Of a stretch of DNA of 34,169 nt, positions 16,832-25,860 are shown in pieces. Origin of the DNA: Sphingomonas aerophila. GTDB taxonomy: Bacteria > Pseudomonadota > Alphaproteobacteria > Sphingomonadales > Sphingomonadaceae. Under the pieces are notes generated by a model. It was not told the DNA's origin and searched no databases. It saw only the letters and a list, made by a program, of their open reading frames with translations. Position 1 is the first letter of the stretch, and each line of letters begins with the position of its first letter. Position numbers and translations under genes: made by a program. The stretch covers positions 1 to 34,169 of the forward strand of contig NZ_JACIJK010000018.1 in assembly GCF_014199305.1 (NCBI RefSeq). Direction: 5' to 3'.

Positions 16832-18253
16832 GTGGGGCATGAGTCTCCTGCAATACTGGAGCGTCTGAACGGCTGGAAAGCGATCGCCGCCTATTTCGGT
16901 CGCGACCGGACGACCGTGATGCGGTGGGCGCGTGAGCGAAATCTTCCGGTCCGGCGAATACCGGGCGGCAAGCAAGGTTCAATCTTCGCACTGAAGCATG
17001 AACTGGCACTCTGGGCCATGCACGACGACGAAGTCGCCTTGTCCACAACGCCAACAGTGGGTGCGGAACCAGCGGATCGCGGGGTCACCGATCCTGTTCG
17101 GTCACCGTCCCCTGGCGCCCGCAAGCAGCGTTACTGGGCATGGGTGATCGCAGCGCTGCTCGCCATTGCACTAGCTGGGCTGTTCGTGCTGATCACCAAG
17201 CAGCGGCTCGAGCATGACCGCCTCAGCAAAGGTCCTCACGCTGAAATTCCCGCTTTAGCCCTGCCCGGCAACCCCGCCGCTGCACGCGATTACATCGCTG
17301 CGCGGGATCGTTGGGCGCGCCGAACGCCACAGGACCTCAAGGCTGCGATCACGCTGTTCGAAGGAGTGATACGTCGCGAGCCCACATTCGCACCGGCCTT
17401 TGCAGGCCTGGCGGACGCATGGCTGATCAGTCGCGAATATGATGAGGTCAATGAGCCAACCGCGTACCGCCATGCTCGATATGTCGCTGAGCGGGCTTTG
17501 CGTTTGGACTCCAAGCTACCGGCAGCGCATCGCGCGCTCGGCTTCATTGACCATTGGTGGAACGGCAAAACACCAAGCGCCCTTGCGCATTTCCGTCGCG
17601 CACTCGAACTCAATGACGCCGACGCTCAAACGCACTTCTGGTACGCCAATGTGCTTGCCGACACGGGCGACGATACGGCCGCCCAGCGGGAGTACGACAA
17701 AGCTCGGCTTCTTGATCCTGGATCAATTGTGATCGAGGTAGAGCAGGCGTGCTCGCAGTGGCAGGCTGGCCGGGACCAGCTCGCGATCACTCAGCTTCGT
17801 GCGCTAGCGCGACGTTCGCCTGATGACGCGACCATCTACAACTGCCTGGCGTGGGCGGAGATCTCGCGCGGCAACATCCGCGGCTATGCGCAGATGCTCT
17901 CCAAACGGGCGCATCTTCGGGGCGAGAAACAGTTGCTCCAGGCTTCTGCCGCATTGGACGCGTCCGTTCGGCGCGATCCGAGTCAGGCCATCCACGTGCT
18001 GGTCGCGGAAGGACGGCGGGAGATTGCTTCTGGCGCGCGCCGATTTCGCGACACTCCAGCCTTTTTCGCATCGGCGATGGGAGACAGGGCCGCTCTCGTG
18101 CAGCTCATGACGGAAGCGGTCAGCCTCCACGAGCAATGGTATTCGATGCCCGTGACAAGGCGCATAGCGGCCCGCTGGAAGGGCGATTCAGAAGTGGAAC
18201 GGCTGCTGGCGGCGCTGGTTCCCAAGCCGCCTGCCAACGCCAACTCTGGCTGA
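16832..18253 (+). CDS. Membrane-anchored HTH regulator with periplasmic TPR repeats
   Basis: 473 residues. Residues about 8-63 form a compact DNA-binding domain (LNGWKAIAAYFGRDRTTVMRWARERNLPVRR). A single transmembrane helix lies at 101-121 (YWAWVIAALLAIALAGLFVLI), and about 150-470 are tetratricopeptide-like helix pairs (ALAHFRRALELNDADAQTHF, AAQREYDKARLLDPGS). With the HTH inside and the TPRs outside, this is the ToxR/CadC-like one-component layout, sensing or binding partners in the periplasm. GTG 16832 is preceded by GGGGTGG; no closer ATG gives the full HTH. It is upstream of the Crp/Fnr gene on the same strand, with 246 bases between. The target genes are unknown. Confidence 0.8.
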   Translation: MGHESPAILERLNGWKAIAAYFGRDRTTVMRWARERNLPVRRIPGGKQGSIFALKHELALWAMHDDEVALSTTPTVGAEPADRGVTDPVRSPSPGARKQRYWAWVIAALLAIALAGLFVLITKQRLEHDRLSKGPHAEIPALALPGNPAAARDYIAARDRWARRTPQDLKAAITLFEGVIRREPTFAPAFAGLADAWLISREYDEVNEPTAYRHARYVAERALRLDSKLPAAHRALGFIDHWWNGKTPSALAHFRRALELNDADAQTHFWYANVLADTGDDTAAQREYDKARLLDPGSIVIEVEQACSQWQAGRDQLAITQLRALARRSPDDATIYNCLAWAEISRGNIRGYAQMLSKRAHLRGEKQLLQASAALDASVRRDPSQAIHVLVAEGRREIASGARRFRDTPAFFASAMGDRAALVQLMTEAVSLHEQWYSMPVTRRIAARWKGDSEVERLLAALVPKPPANANSG

Positions 18254-18304
18254 TCCGGCCATTCGCCACAGCGTCGCCTCAATTTACCACACCCTCAATT
18301 ATTG

Positions 18305-18342
18305 CCGGCACGGTATATCCAGAGTTGCTGGCACAGTGCCGG
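18305..18342 (+). other. Inverted repeat between two regulator genes
   Basis: Arms CCGGCAC (18305-18311) and GTGCCGG (18336-18342), with a 24-base loop, 52 bases after the stop of the HTH/TPR gene and about 160 before the Crp/Fnr start. It may be a terminator or a leader structure. There is no T-run. Confidence 0.25.
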
Positions 18343-18499
18343 TGAGGGGGGACGGAACAGGCAACAGGCCAACGGTGAATGCTCTGATGGCCGCTGGCGT
18401 CAGTTGATGCACTGGCGCCGTGCCGACGCTGTCATTCGTCGTCGGCGTGCCTGCTCACCACCAACATTGCGTAATCGACCTTGTGGGGGGAGGTCTGGA

Positions 18500-19219
18500 T
18501 TGGCGTTGGCACGTTTTGTCGTCCAGCTGGGGCGGCTCGGATCCCTGACAGAGGCCGAGAGAAAAGCATTGCTCAGCTTGCCAGGGCAGTATCGCGACAT
18601 CCGTGCAAAAGAGGATGTCCCGGACCAGCCCCTTCCGGCGCTTGGACGAATGCTGGTACTGCAAGATGGCCTGATGGCCAGCTACCACGACAATATCGCG
18701 GGCGTACGCCACCTCACGGCCTTGCACGTCCCGGGTGACATGTGCGGCCTGAATACCATCGCTTGGAGTGCTGGGCCGACTTGCTTGACTGCGCTGACAC
18801 GCAGCAGGATCTTCGCCATACCCTGCGGCCCGATGCTTGAGGCATTGCGCGCCCAACCAGGCCTCGCCACGACCTTCTGGCGTTATTCGTCCAGCCAGAT
18901 GGCGATCCAGGCGGAGAAGGTCATCAGCCTGGGAAGCCGCGACGCCAAGCAACGCCTCGCGCACCTCATGTGCGAGCTCGCGGTCCGGCACGGCCTGCCT
19001 TTGGCAGAAAACGCCGCTACATTTCCGCTGCCATTGGCTCGGCACCAACTCGCGAGTGCTATTTGCGTCACCCCCATGCACTTGAGCAGGACCTTGGGCG
19101 CGCTTCGCACGGATGGGCTGCTGTTCTGGACGGATGGAACGATCACGCTCCCCAATCGAGATCGCCTCGCGCGACTGGCCGACTTCGACCCAGGCTACCT
19201 TGCCATGTACCTCCGGTAA
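18500..19219 (+). CDS. Crp/Fnr family transcriptional regulator
   Basis: 239 residues. The N-terminal half is a cyclic-nucleotide-binding-like beta-roll (LVLQDGLMASYHDNIAGVRH, ALHVPGDMCGLN). A dimer helix follows (about 130-165, QMAIQAEKVISLGSRDAKQR), then a winged HTH (LARHQLASAICVTPMHLSRT, about 179-198, then LGALRTDGLL). It lacks an N-terminal Cys cluster for an iron-sulfur centre, so it is not a classical Fnr. The start is TTG 18500-18502, placed by an excellent GGGGGGAGG site 6 bases upstream. It probably binds a palindromic site as a dimer. The ligand and targets are unknown. Confidence 0.86.
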   Translation: MALARFVVQLGRLGSLTEAERKALLSLPGQYRDIRAKEDVPDQPLPALGRMLVLQDGLMASYHDNIAGVRHLTALHVPGDMCGLNTIAWSAGPTCLTALTRSRIFAIPCGPMLEALRAQPGLATTFWRYSSSQMAIQAEKVISLGSRDAKQRLAHLMCELAVRHGLPLAENAATFPLPLARHQLASAICVTPMHLSRTLGALRTDGLLFWTDGTITLPNRDRLARLADFDPGYLAMYLR

Positions 19220-19559
19220 GCCCCCGCTCTGCGCCATCAAGCCGCAAGCGTCGGGATTTGCGCTTCCGGCGCCGGCTCAGGCCAGTTCCGCCTCCTCATC
19301 GCCGGCCCGAACGCGGATGAGTTTCTGGAGGGCGTGCGACACCCTAACCTGACCTCGATACCACGTTCTTGAAGCACCTAAGAGTTAGAAACAGCGCCTT
19401 TCGATCAGCTGGTTGAGCAGGTCGGCGCTGCACCAGCGCATGCGGGAAGCGTGAGCTCGAAGCCGCTTAGAATCTGCCGCAATCCGGGACAATCTCCCCG
19501 CCCACCTTGTTGTACGGGTCAACCCCGGCCAATAGGCCCTGATCGGGGGTTAGCAATTC
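19220..19559. other. Intergenic, possibly holding a gene remnant
   Basis: 340 bases with no intact gene. On the minus strand a short readable stretch at about 19470-19560 (TPDQGLLAGVDPYNKVGG) looks protein-like but soon hits a stop and has no recognisable start, so a decayed gene is possible. No hairpin of note. The GGGGG ribosome site of the acyltransferase remnant lies at its end (19545-19549). Confidence 0.35.
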
Positions 19560-20577
19560 ATGCGCAAGAGACCGGAAGGCACCTGCCTTACCTGGACGGC
19601 TGGCGTGGCATGGCCATCCTGGTCGTGCTCTGCGGCCATTTCTGGGGTGACGAGCATATCTGGTCAGGTTTGAGCACGTTGGCGTCGAGCTGTTCTTCGT
19701 GCTGTCCGGTCGGCTCATGGGCGAGATCCTGTTCGTGCAGAAGGCACCGTTGCCTCGGTTCTTCGCCAGGCGGTTCTCGCGAGTTTATCCTGCGTTGGCT
19801 TGATTCGTCTTGGTGACCACGCTGTCAAGCCAGGGGACGCAACTTGCCCATGGGACCACAGCGGCGATCCTCGCACTAACGTTCACCATCAATTATGGAA
19901 TGGTGCTCACCCACCAAGTCGCTCTGCTTGATCACCTATGGTCGCTCTCCGTTGAGGAGCATGCGTATATGATCCTCGCGGGGTTGGCGCTTCTGACTGG
20001 TCGGCGATCAACGTCCGGCGCCTGGCTCATGGCGGCCATGGGGACCTTGGCGGCTGTGAACGCTGTCGTAAGCAGGGAATTGCTCGGCCAGACTCTTCAA
20101 CAGACGCACTGGCGCACCGATGTGGCCGCTTGTGGAGTGTTTCTGTCAGCTTCGCTGTGGCTGGTATTCAGGCATCGCAAGGTCTGGCCATGGGCAGGTC
20201 CGATCTGCGCCGCGATAGCGGTCGCATGCAAGTTCGCGGACCACGAAGCAGTTCAGTTCGGCCTGAGTAATTTGGCGCTCGCTGTGGCGATCACCACCAT
20301 AGACCGGGCACCAAAGCTGTTCCGGAGTGCGCTATCAGCCGGCTGGCTACGTCGGATCGGCCTCTACTCCTTCTCGATGTACCTGTGGCAACAGCCTTTC
20401 TACAAGATGTTCCGGGCGGGAGCGGCGCCCGCGCCAATATTGCTGTGCGGTGCAGCTATCTACGCGCTCTTGAGCTTCTACCTCGTAGAGAACCCATCAC
20501 GGCGGGCGCTGAACCTTTTGTTTGATCGCTGGCTGAAGACCCGCAGTCCGCGCCTGAGCAGTCAAGGCCAGACGTGA
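19560..20577 (+). pseudogene. Acyltransferase-3 (OafA-like) membrane O-acyltransferase, broken
   Basis: The three reading frames join into one protein: MRKRPEG in the first, LPYLDGWRGMAILVVLCGHF in the second, then EHVGVELFFVLSGRLMGEIL onward in the third. This is the acyltransferase-3 signature, with the conserved Arg and His (DGWRG...CGHF), WSLSVEE and several hydrophobic helices, ending VENPSRRALN. Frames change at about 19575-19590 and at the TTT near 19669-19671, each as expected for loss of one base. The span of 1018 bases plus two lost bases is exactly 340 codons. A further TGA at 19801-19803 interrupts YPALA/FVLV. Intact relatives acetylate surface polysaccharide or lipid. A TGATG overlap follows at its stop. 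Confidence 0.82.
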
Positions 20578-21069
20578 TGATTGCGCGCGTTGCAACGCGG
20601 TTGCGTATCGGTCCGGCGGCGCTTCATCGGTTCGTGGGTGTTCTCCCTTGGCGTTAATCGGAGCGGTTCAGCCCGGAACGGCCGGATCGCTGAAGGATTG
20701 ATGGCGGGTCACGTGGACCGGACAGCTTGCGTGGCACGCCCTGCCGCCGCCTACCTCCCCCCTGGCGGCAGGGCGTTTCGGCAGTTTCCCTAACGTAGAT
20801 TCTCTGGCGCTCGCGTACGAGTTGCAGACATTCAGCCGGTTGCGGCGACAGCCGGATTGCAGGGGTGGTCACGAAGTCAGGCAAGAACCTCGGCAATCTT
20901 CGGTTGGCCCGGATCGCGCCGCCGCGGTCCGCGGCGCCGGGCTCATCATCGGTGCCGGCACGGTTCGGACTGCCTGATCCCTCCCCTATTTCGTTCGTCG
21001 TTTATCACCGATGCCCATGCGGCTGCAGGTCGGTCAGCGCGAGCGAGTAGCCACGATCCTTGACCGTCA
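20578..21069. other. Intergenic between broken acyltransferase and histidine kinase
   Basis: 492 bases with no gene I can defend. A 26-codon frame starts at the overlapping ATG (20577) just after the acyltransferase stop, perhaps the head of a lost downstream gene. The main structure is a long perfect hairpin described separately. Confidence 0.4.
20736..20776. terminator. Perfect 13-bp hairpin with C-rich loop
   Basis: Arms ACGCCCTGCCGCC (20736-20748) and GGCGGCAGGGCGT (20764-20776) enclose a 15-base pyrimidine-rich loop. It lies between the plus-strand acyltransferase remnant and the end of the minus-strand kinase. It could be a bidirectional terminator, though it is about 160 and 290 bases from the respective stops. 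A small repeated palindromic element is the alternative. Confidence 0.45.
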
Positions 21070-24000
21070 TCACGGTGAGCTTGTGGACAGCAATTCCGTG
21101 AGGCTCGCCGCTAGATCCGCATTGCGAAACGGCTTGGTGAGGCGGGGCAGATCAGGCGCTATCCCTTCCACTTCGGCATAGCCCGATACCACCAGGACAG
21201 GGAGGCCCGGATTGAGCAGCCGAGCTTCCCGCGCAAGGTCCGCACCGCTCATCCCAGGCATCAAGTGATCAGTCACAAGCAGGTCAGGCGCCTCACCGGC
21301 CTTGAGCAGGTTCAGAGCTTCTTCGGCGGAACCAGCTTCGACGACATCGAAACCAAAATCGTTGAGCATGTCAGCCGTGCTCATCCGCACGAGTTCCTCG
21401 TCATCCACCAGAAGCGCGATCCCCCGCCCGATCGGCTTGTCTGTGCGATCGGGCGATTGCTCCTGATCCTCGATCGGCATCGCGCTGATTGGCAGCCAGA
21501 GCGTCACTGCCGTACCTTCGCCCGGCGCGCTGTCGATCGTCAGCCCGCCGCCAAGCTGTGCGGCGAGGCCATGCACCATCGACAGACCAAGTCCGGTGCC
21601 CTTACCGATACCTTTGGTTGAAAAGAACGGCTCCACAGCGCGCCTCAGCGTCGCCTCGTCCATCCCCGCTCCCGTATCGCGCACGCACAATCGGACATAA
21701 TGCCCGCGCTTCAGCCCTGCGGCATCCTCCTTCCGGATCGCTTCACGCTGAGCTTCGATGGTGAGGAGGCCACCCTGTGGCATTGCGTCGCGGGCGTTTA
21801 CCGCCAGGTTGAGAAGCGCCATTTCCAGTTGGTTCGCATCGGCGAGCGCGGGCGGCAGGTCGGCGTCAAGCGCGACACGCACGTCGATGTTCGGTCCGAC
21901 AGTGGAACCGATCAGGCCCGCCATTTCGTCGACCAGCGTGGCCAGGTTTACCGCAGTTGATTGCAGCGGCTGGCGTCGGGCGAACGCTAGCAAGCGCTGG
22001 ACCAACGTCTTGGCCCGTTCTGCGGATTGCAGCGCACCATCGATTAGGCGTCGCTCGCGCTCGGTGCCCACCCCCTTGCGCACCAGCATGTCGAGCGAGC
22101 CAATGATGGGGGTCAACAGATTGTTGAAATCATGTGCTACCCCGCCCGTAAGGCTGCCCATGGCCTCCATCTTTTGACTCTGGCGCAAGGCCGCCTGTGC
22201 CGCTTCCAGTTCGGCTTCACGCTCTTTCGCATGACTGAGGTCGCGGCCGACGGCGACGAAGTTCACGCCGTCAGGCTCCGGAGCCACCGTCCACTCGATC
22301 GGTTTCCAGCCTCCGTCCGCGGTGGCGATGCGATTCTCAAAACGGGTCGGCTGGCGGGTCTTGCCCATTTGTTCGATGGCGGCCAGCGTACTCGGCATGT
22401 CGTCGGGATGCATGAACGTCGCATAGCCCCGGGTGAGCAGTTGGCGCTCCTCCCAACCGAGCACCTGCGTCCATGCCGGGCTGACCGCCGACATCATGCC
22501 GCTATAGTCGGCACGCGCGAACATATCCTGCGACAGATTCCAGAGGCGGTCGCGCTCCGCGGAGCGCGCGGCGACTTGCGCCTCCAGCGTCTCGTTCAGC
22601 CTGCGCAAGGCAGCTTCGGCAAGCTTGCGATCGTGGATGTCGACGGACGCGCCGAACCACCGCACGATCGCACCACCACCGCCTTCACGATAAGGCTCGC
22701 CCCGTACGAGGAACCAGCGATATTCACCGTTGGCGGCGCGAATGCGATGCTCGATCAAGAAGGTGCTGCCGGTGCGCCGGGCCTCTTCGAATCTGGTTAT
22801 CGTCGCCGCCCTGTCGTCGGGGTGCACGTGCTCTGCGGCGACCGCAGCAGCGGTTTCCGGGTAATAGGCCGATCCGGTGTAGTCGGACCAATGCCGATTG
22901 AAGAACTCGACACGGCCGTCCGCGTCGGTAATCCAGACGATCTGCGGCACCGCATCCGCCATCAGCCGGAACTTCGCCTCGCTCGCGCGCAGGGCCGTCT
23001 CGGCCTCCTTGCGGTCGTGAATGTCGATGGAACTGCCAACCCAGGTGGTGACGACACCGTCGCCATCCCGGATCGGCTCCGCGCGCGCTACATACCAGCG
23101 ATACACCCCGTCGTGCTGGCGATACCGCACTTCAACTTCATAGCTGGTGCCGCCCGCCCGCGCTTGTGCCCATCGGTCCACCGTGGCTGCGACGTCGTCG
23201 GGATGCAGCACATCTGTCCAGCCATCGGGCACGGCCTGCTCCGCCGTCTGGCCCGTATAGGCATACCAGCGATCGTTGAAGTAGGTGAGTTCGCCGTCGG
23301 GCTTTGCGAACCACACGAACGCTGGGAGAGCGCCCGTCAATTTGCGTAAGCTTGCCTCGCTTTCCCGCTGCCGATCTTCAGTTTCCCGCCGCGCGTCGAT
23401 GTCGATGACCGACCCTACATAGCCAAGATATGATCCATCCTCGCCGAAGCGAGGAGCCGCAGCGTCGAGTGTCCAGCGATAGCTGCCGTCGGCTCGGCGA
23501 AGGCGATACTCCGCCCGGAACGGCGATCTTGCTGCGTTCGCCTCGCGAAAGATCCGCTCCGCTTCGGCCTTGTCGTCGGGGTGGGTGGCATCGAGCCAGC
23601 CGAACCCTTCCGCTTTCTCGGGCATCTGCCCGGTAAACTCGTACCACCCGCGGTTGAGATAAGTGCAATAGCCGCTGGGGTCCGTTACCCACATCATTAC
23701 CGGCGCATGATCGGCCATGTTGCGGAAGCGCGACTCGCTCTCCCGAAGGGCGCGCTCGGCCTGAATGCGCCCCGTTGTCTCCGTACATGCGCAGAACATG
23801 CCTGCGACGTCGCCATTCTCGTCGTGAACAGGCGAATAGGAGAAGGTGAACCAGGTCTCCTCGTCAAAGCCGTCACGGTGCATCAGCAGTGGCAAGTCCT
23901 GGCGGTACGACGCTTGCCCGGCCAAAGCAGCGGTAATCAGGGGATGAATGTCGTCCCAGATCTCCGTCCAGATGTCGTGAAAGCGCCGCCCGAGCGCGTC

Positions 24001-24246
24001 CGGGTGCTTGCTCGCCAGAATGGGCGCATAGGCATCATTGTAGAGGAACCCGAGCTCCGGCCCCCAGGCGACGAACATCGGAAACTTCGACGACATCATC
24101 AAACCGACGACCACCCGAAGCGAATGCGACCAGTGGTCGGGCGGCCCCAACGGAGACGTTGACCAATCTTGCGATCGCATCAGGGCGGCGACCTCTCCAT
24201 TGCCATTAAGAAACCGGAGGTCACCAACTGAGGATTTCGAGTTCAT
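21070..24246 (-). CDS. Hybrid sensor histidine kinase with five PAS domains and a receiver
   Basis: 1058 residues, soluble. PAS-type sensor domains lie at about 40-160, 170-290, 298-412, 420-542 and 565-675, several ending in the typical GSxIDIHDRKxAE linker. A HisKA domain follows with phospho-acceptor His705 (GVAHDFNN). The ATPase domain has N-box Asn817 (NLAVNARD), DTGAGM (857-862) and GKGTGLGLS (881-889). The C-terminal receiver has Asp948/Asp949, phospho-acceptor Asp993 (VTDHLMPGMSG), Ser1021 and Lys1038. All key residues are present. No transmembrane segment is seen, so it senses cytoplasmic cues. A receiver but no output domain means phosphate must pass to an unlinked phosphotransfer protein or regulator. 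ATG 24246 has an AAGG site. It is an orphan, with no response regulator beside it. Confidence 0.92.
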   Translation of the reverse strand: MNSKSSVGDLRFLNGNGEVAALMRSQDWSTSPLGPPDHWSHSLRVVVGLMMSSKFPMFVAWGPELGFLYNDAYAPILASKHPDALGRRFHDIWTEIWDDIHPLITAALAGQASYRQDLPLLMHRDGFDEETWFTFSYSPVHDENGDVAGMFCACTETTGRIQAERALRESESRFRNMADHAPVMMWVTDPSGYCTYLNRGWYEFTGQMPEKAEGFGWLDATHPDDKAEAERIFREANAARSPFRAEYRLRRADGSYRWTLDAAAPRFGEDGSYLGYVGSVIDIDARRETEDRQRESEASLRKLTGALPAFVWFAKPDGELTYFNDRWYAYTGQTAEQAVPDGWTDVLHPDDVAATVDRWAQARAGGTSYEVEVRYRQHDGVYRWYVARAEPIRDGDGVVTTWVGSSIDIHDRKEAETALRASEAKFRLMADAVPQIVWITDADGRVEFFNRHWSDYTGSAYYPETAAAVAAEHVHPDDRAATITRFEEARRTGSTFLIEHRIRAANGEYRWFLVRGEPYREGGGGAIVRWFGASVDIHDRKLAEAALRRLNETLEAQVAARSAERDRLWNLSQDMFARADYSGMMSAVSPAWTQVLGWEERQLLTRGYATFMHPDDMPSTLAAIEQMGKTRQPTRFENRIATADGGWKPIEWTVAPEPDGVNFVAVGRDLSHAKEREAELEAAQAALRQSQKMEAMGSLTGGVAHDFNNLLTPIIGSLDMLVRKGVGTERERRLIDGALQSAERAKTLVQRLLAFARRQPLQSTAVNLATLVDEMAGLIGSTVGPNIDVRVALDADLPPALADANQLEMALLNLAVNARDAMPQGGLLTIEAQREAIRKEDAAGLKRGHYVRLCVRDTGAGMDEATLRRAVEPFFSTKGIGKGTGLGLSMVHGLAAQLGGGLTIDSAPGEGTAVTLWLPISAMPIEDQEQSPDRTDKPIGRGIALLVDDEELVRMSTADMLNDFGFDVVEAGSAEEALNLLKAGEAPDLLVTDHLMPGMSGADLAREARLLNPGLPVLVVSGYAEVEGIAPDLPRLTKPFRNADLAASLTELLSTSSP

Positions 24247-24661
24247 GGTGCCTTATGCGTAGGAGAACCTGTGCCGCCAACCGCGAATGAACTTGCCGGA
24301 TGATTTCCTGGTCGAGTGCGAACATGGGTCAATAATGTCACAACGACATCCAGTCTCGGCGGCCGGATGCCCAAACCGATCCTGGTTATTCACGACCTCC
24401 TCTTGATGCCATGACCAGCCGCCGGATCATGCAGGCGGATGGACGGCCCGTGGGAGCTTGGCAGCCGCTCGGAAACACTCACTCCCGGGGCCTTTTCGGC
24501 CTAGCAGCGGCTGGGAACTGCTGGGCGGGACGGCGGCTAGCTGGGTGCCCGGCTGTCCTGACCTACTTCTGCCCCCTTACTCAGGTTGTTTTTGCGAAGC
24601 GGCACTCCAACGAAGGTGACAGCCTGCGGCCGGCTGCTCGCGACATCAGCCGCTGTGCTGC
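24247..24661. other. Intergenic
   Basis: 415 bases between the start of the histidine kinase (minus) and the end of the receptor/phosphatase/enolase operon (minus). It holds the kinase promoter and the operon end. I found no coding frame, tRNA or strong terminator. Confidence 0.45.
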
Positions 24662-25858
24662 TCAAACGGCCGTCGCACGTGACGCGAGCAGCCCTTCGTT
24701 CAGGCTGATGCCCAGTCCTGACCTGGTGGAAAGCAGCAGCTTGCCTCCCTGGATTGGCTCCGGCGGAACGGTAAGGTCGGCGCGCCATGGCACCTCGCCG
24801 AATGCATGCTCGAGTATGTCGAAGTTCGGCAACGTAGCCGCGACGTGTGCCGCAGCGACTCCGCCCACCGGGCTGGCCGGCCCGTGCGGTGACACACGCA
24901 TCCCCGCCCCTTCGGCAATCGCCGCGATCTTCTTGAGCTCCAGCAGGCCTCCGCACGCCTTGATGTCAGGCATTGCGATATCGACCGCGCCCGAGCGGAT
25001 GTAGTCGTAGAATCCAGAAACGTAGCGCACCGACTCGCCACCGGCAGTTGAAATAACGGTGCTTCGATTGATCGCGACCAGGTCCTCGATCGGCTCCGCA
25101 GGCGTAACCTCCTCGAGCCAGAAGAGATCGAGCGGCGCGAGGCGTTTCGCCAGCGCTTCGCCCTCGCTTCGCGTAAAGCGGCTATGTGCGTCGATCAGCA
25201 GTTTGTGGTGGGGGCCAATGGCCTGACGAACTGCGGCGGCACAGGCGACCCCCTGGTCGATCAAGGGCTGCACGGCAGTCCGCCGATCGAGGTTGGCGGG
25301 CATGGCATCAAACGGCGCAAGCTTGATTGCCGAGAAGCCTGCAGTGACCGCCTTTTCCGCCATGGCGGCGAACCCTGCGGGCGTTCGTGGGTCAGCGGAC
25401 CTGTTTATGTTGGCGTACAAGTCGACTGACGGACGAAGCGCCTCGCCGAACAGCACATGCGTCGGCACGCCCAGCGCTTGGCCGGCAAGGTCCCACAGGC
25501 AATGCTCCAGCGCGCTGGCGGCGACGACAGCCGCGGCGCTGTCGCTCCCCGGAGATTTCCGAGCCGCTGCCCGGAAACGCTCCACCTCGAAGATACTTTC
25601 GCCCTGCAGCAAACTGAGCAGCTGCTTTAACGCGGCAACCGTGGCTGCGTCGTTTCCGCTGTGTGACGCGTCGCCATGGCCGACCAACCCATCCGATGTA
25701 TGCAGACGCAGCACCAGCCAATCGCCGCGCCTGTTCACGGGCAGGCGGAACACCTCCAGCTTGGCTACCTCGTGGCCGCGCACCTGCCGCGCGATTGCTG
25801 GCAGCGAATAGGCCAGCGGCATGGCCATGGCACCTTTCAACAAGGACCGACGCTGCAC
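24662..25858 (-). CDS. Tat-type mandelate racemase/muconate lactonizing enzyme (enolase superfamily)
   Basis: 398 residues. The start QRRSLLKGAMAMPLAYSLPA is a twin-arginine signal, so the enzyme appears exported. The barrel carries metal ligands Asp223 (LIDAHSRF), Glu249 (FWLEE) and Glu275 (TAGGES) and the general-base pair Asp298 (MPDIK) and His325 (SPHGPASP). Spacings of 26, 26, 23 and 27 equal those of mandelate racemase (195, 221, 247, 270, 297). The second-strand lysine motif reads K179-L-A instead of KxK, which argues for a dehydratase-like or one-base reaction on an acid sugar rather than true racemisation. The start is GTG 25856-25858, two bases after the phosphatase stop, with CAGGAG inside the preceding gene, so the two are translationally coupled. 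Substrate unknown. Confidence 0.87.
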   Translation of the reverse strand: MQRRSLLKGAMAMPLAYSLPAIARQVRGHEVAKLEVFRLPVNRRGDWLVLRLHTSDGLVGHGDASHSGNDAATVAALKQLLSLLQGESIFEVERFRAAARKSPGSDSAAAVVAASALEHCLWDLAGQALGVPTHVLFGEALRPSVDLYANINRSADPRTPAGFAAMAEKAVTAGFSAIKLAPFDAMPANLDRRTAVQPLIDQGVACAAAVRQAIGPHHKLLIDAHSRFTRSEGEALAKRLAPLDLFWLEEVTPAEPIEDLVAINRSTVISTAGGESVRYVSGFYDYIRSGAVDIAMPDIKACGGLLELKKIAAIAEGAGMRVSPHGPASPVGGVAAAHVAATLPNFDILEHAFGEVPWRADLTVPPEPIQGGKLLLSTRSGLGISLNEGLLASRATAV

Positions 25859-25860
25859 GC

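Noticed and set aside
19470..19560. Minus-strand remnant with a DPYNKVGG motif
   Set aside because: Too short and stop-bounded to name; mentioned only as a possible relic.
23581..24162. A 193-codon plus-strand frame over the histidine kinase
   Set aside because: It is the complement of well-conserved PAS domains and shows no ribosome site.
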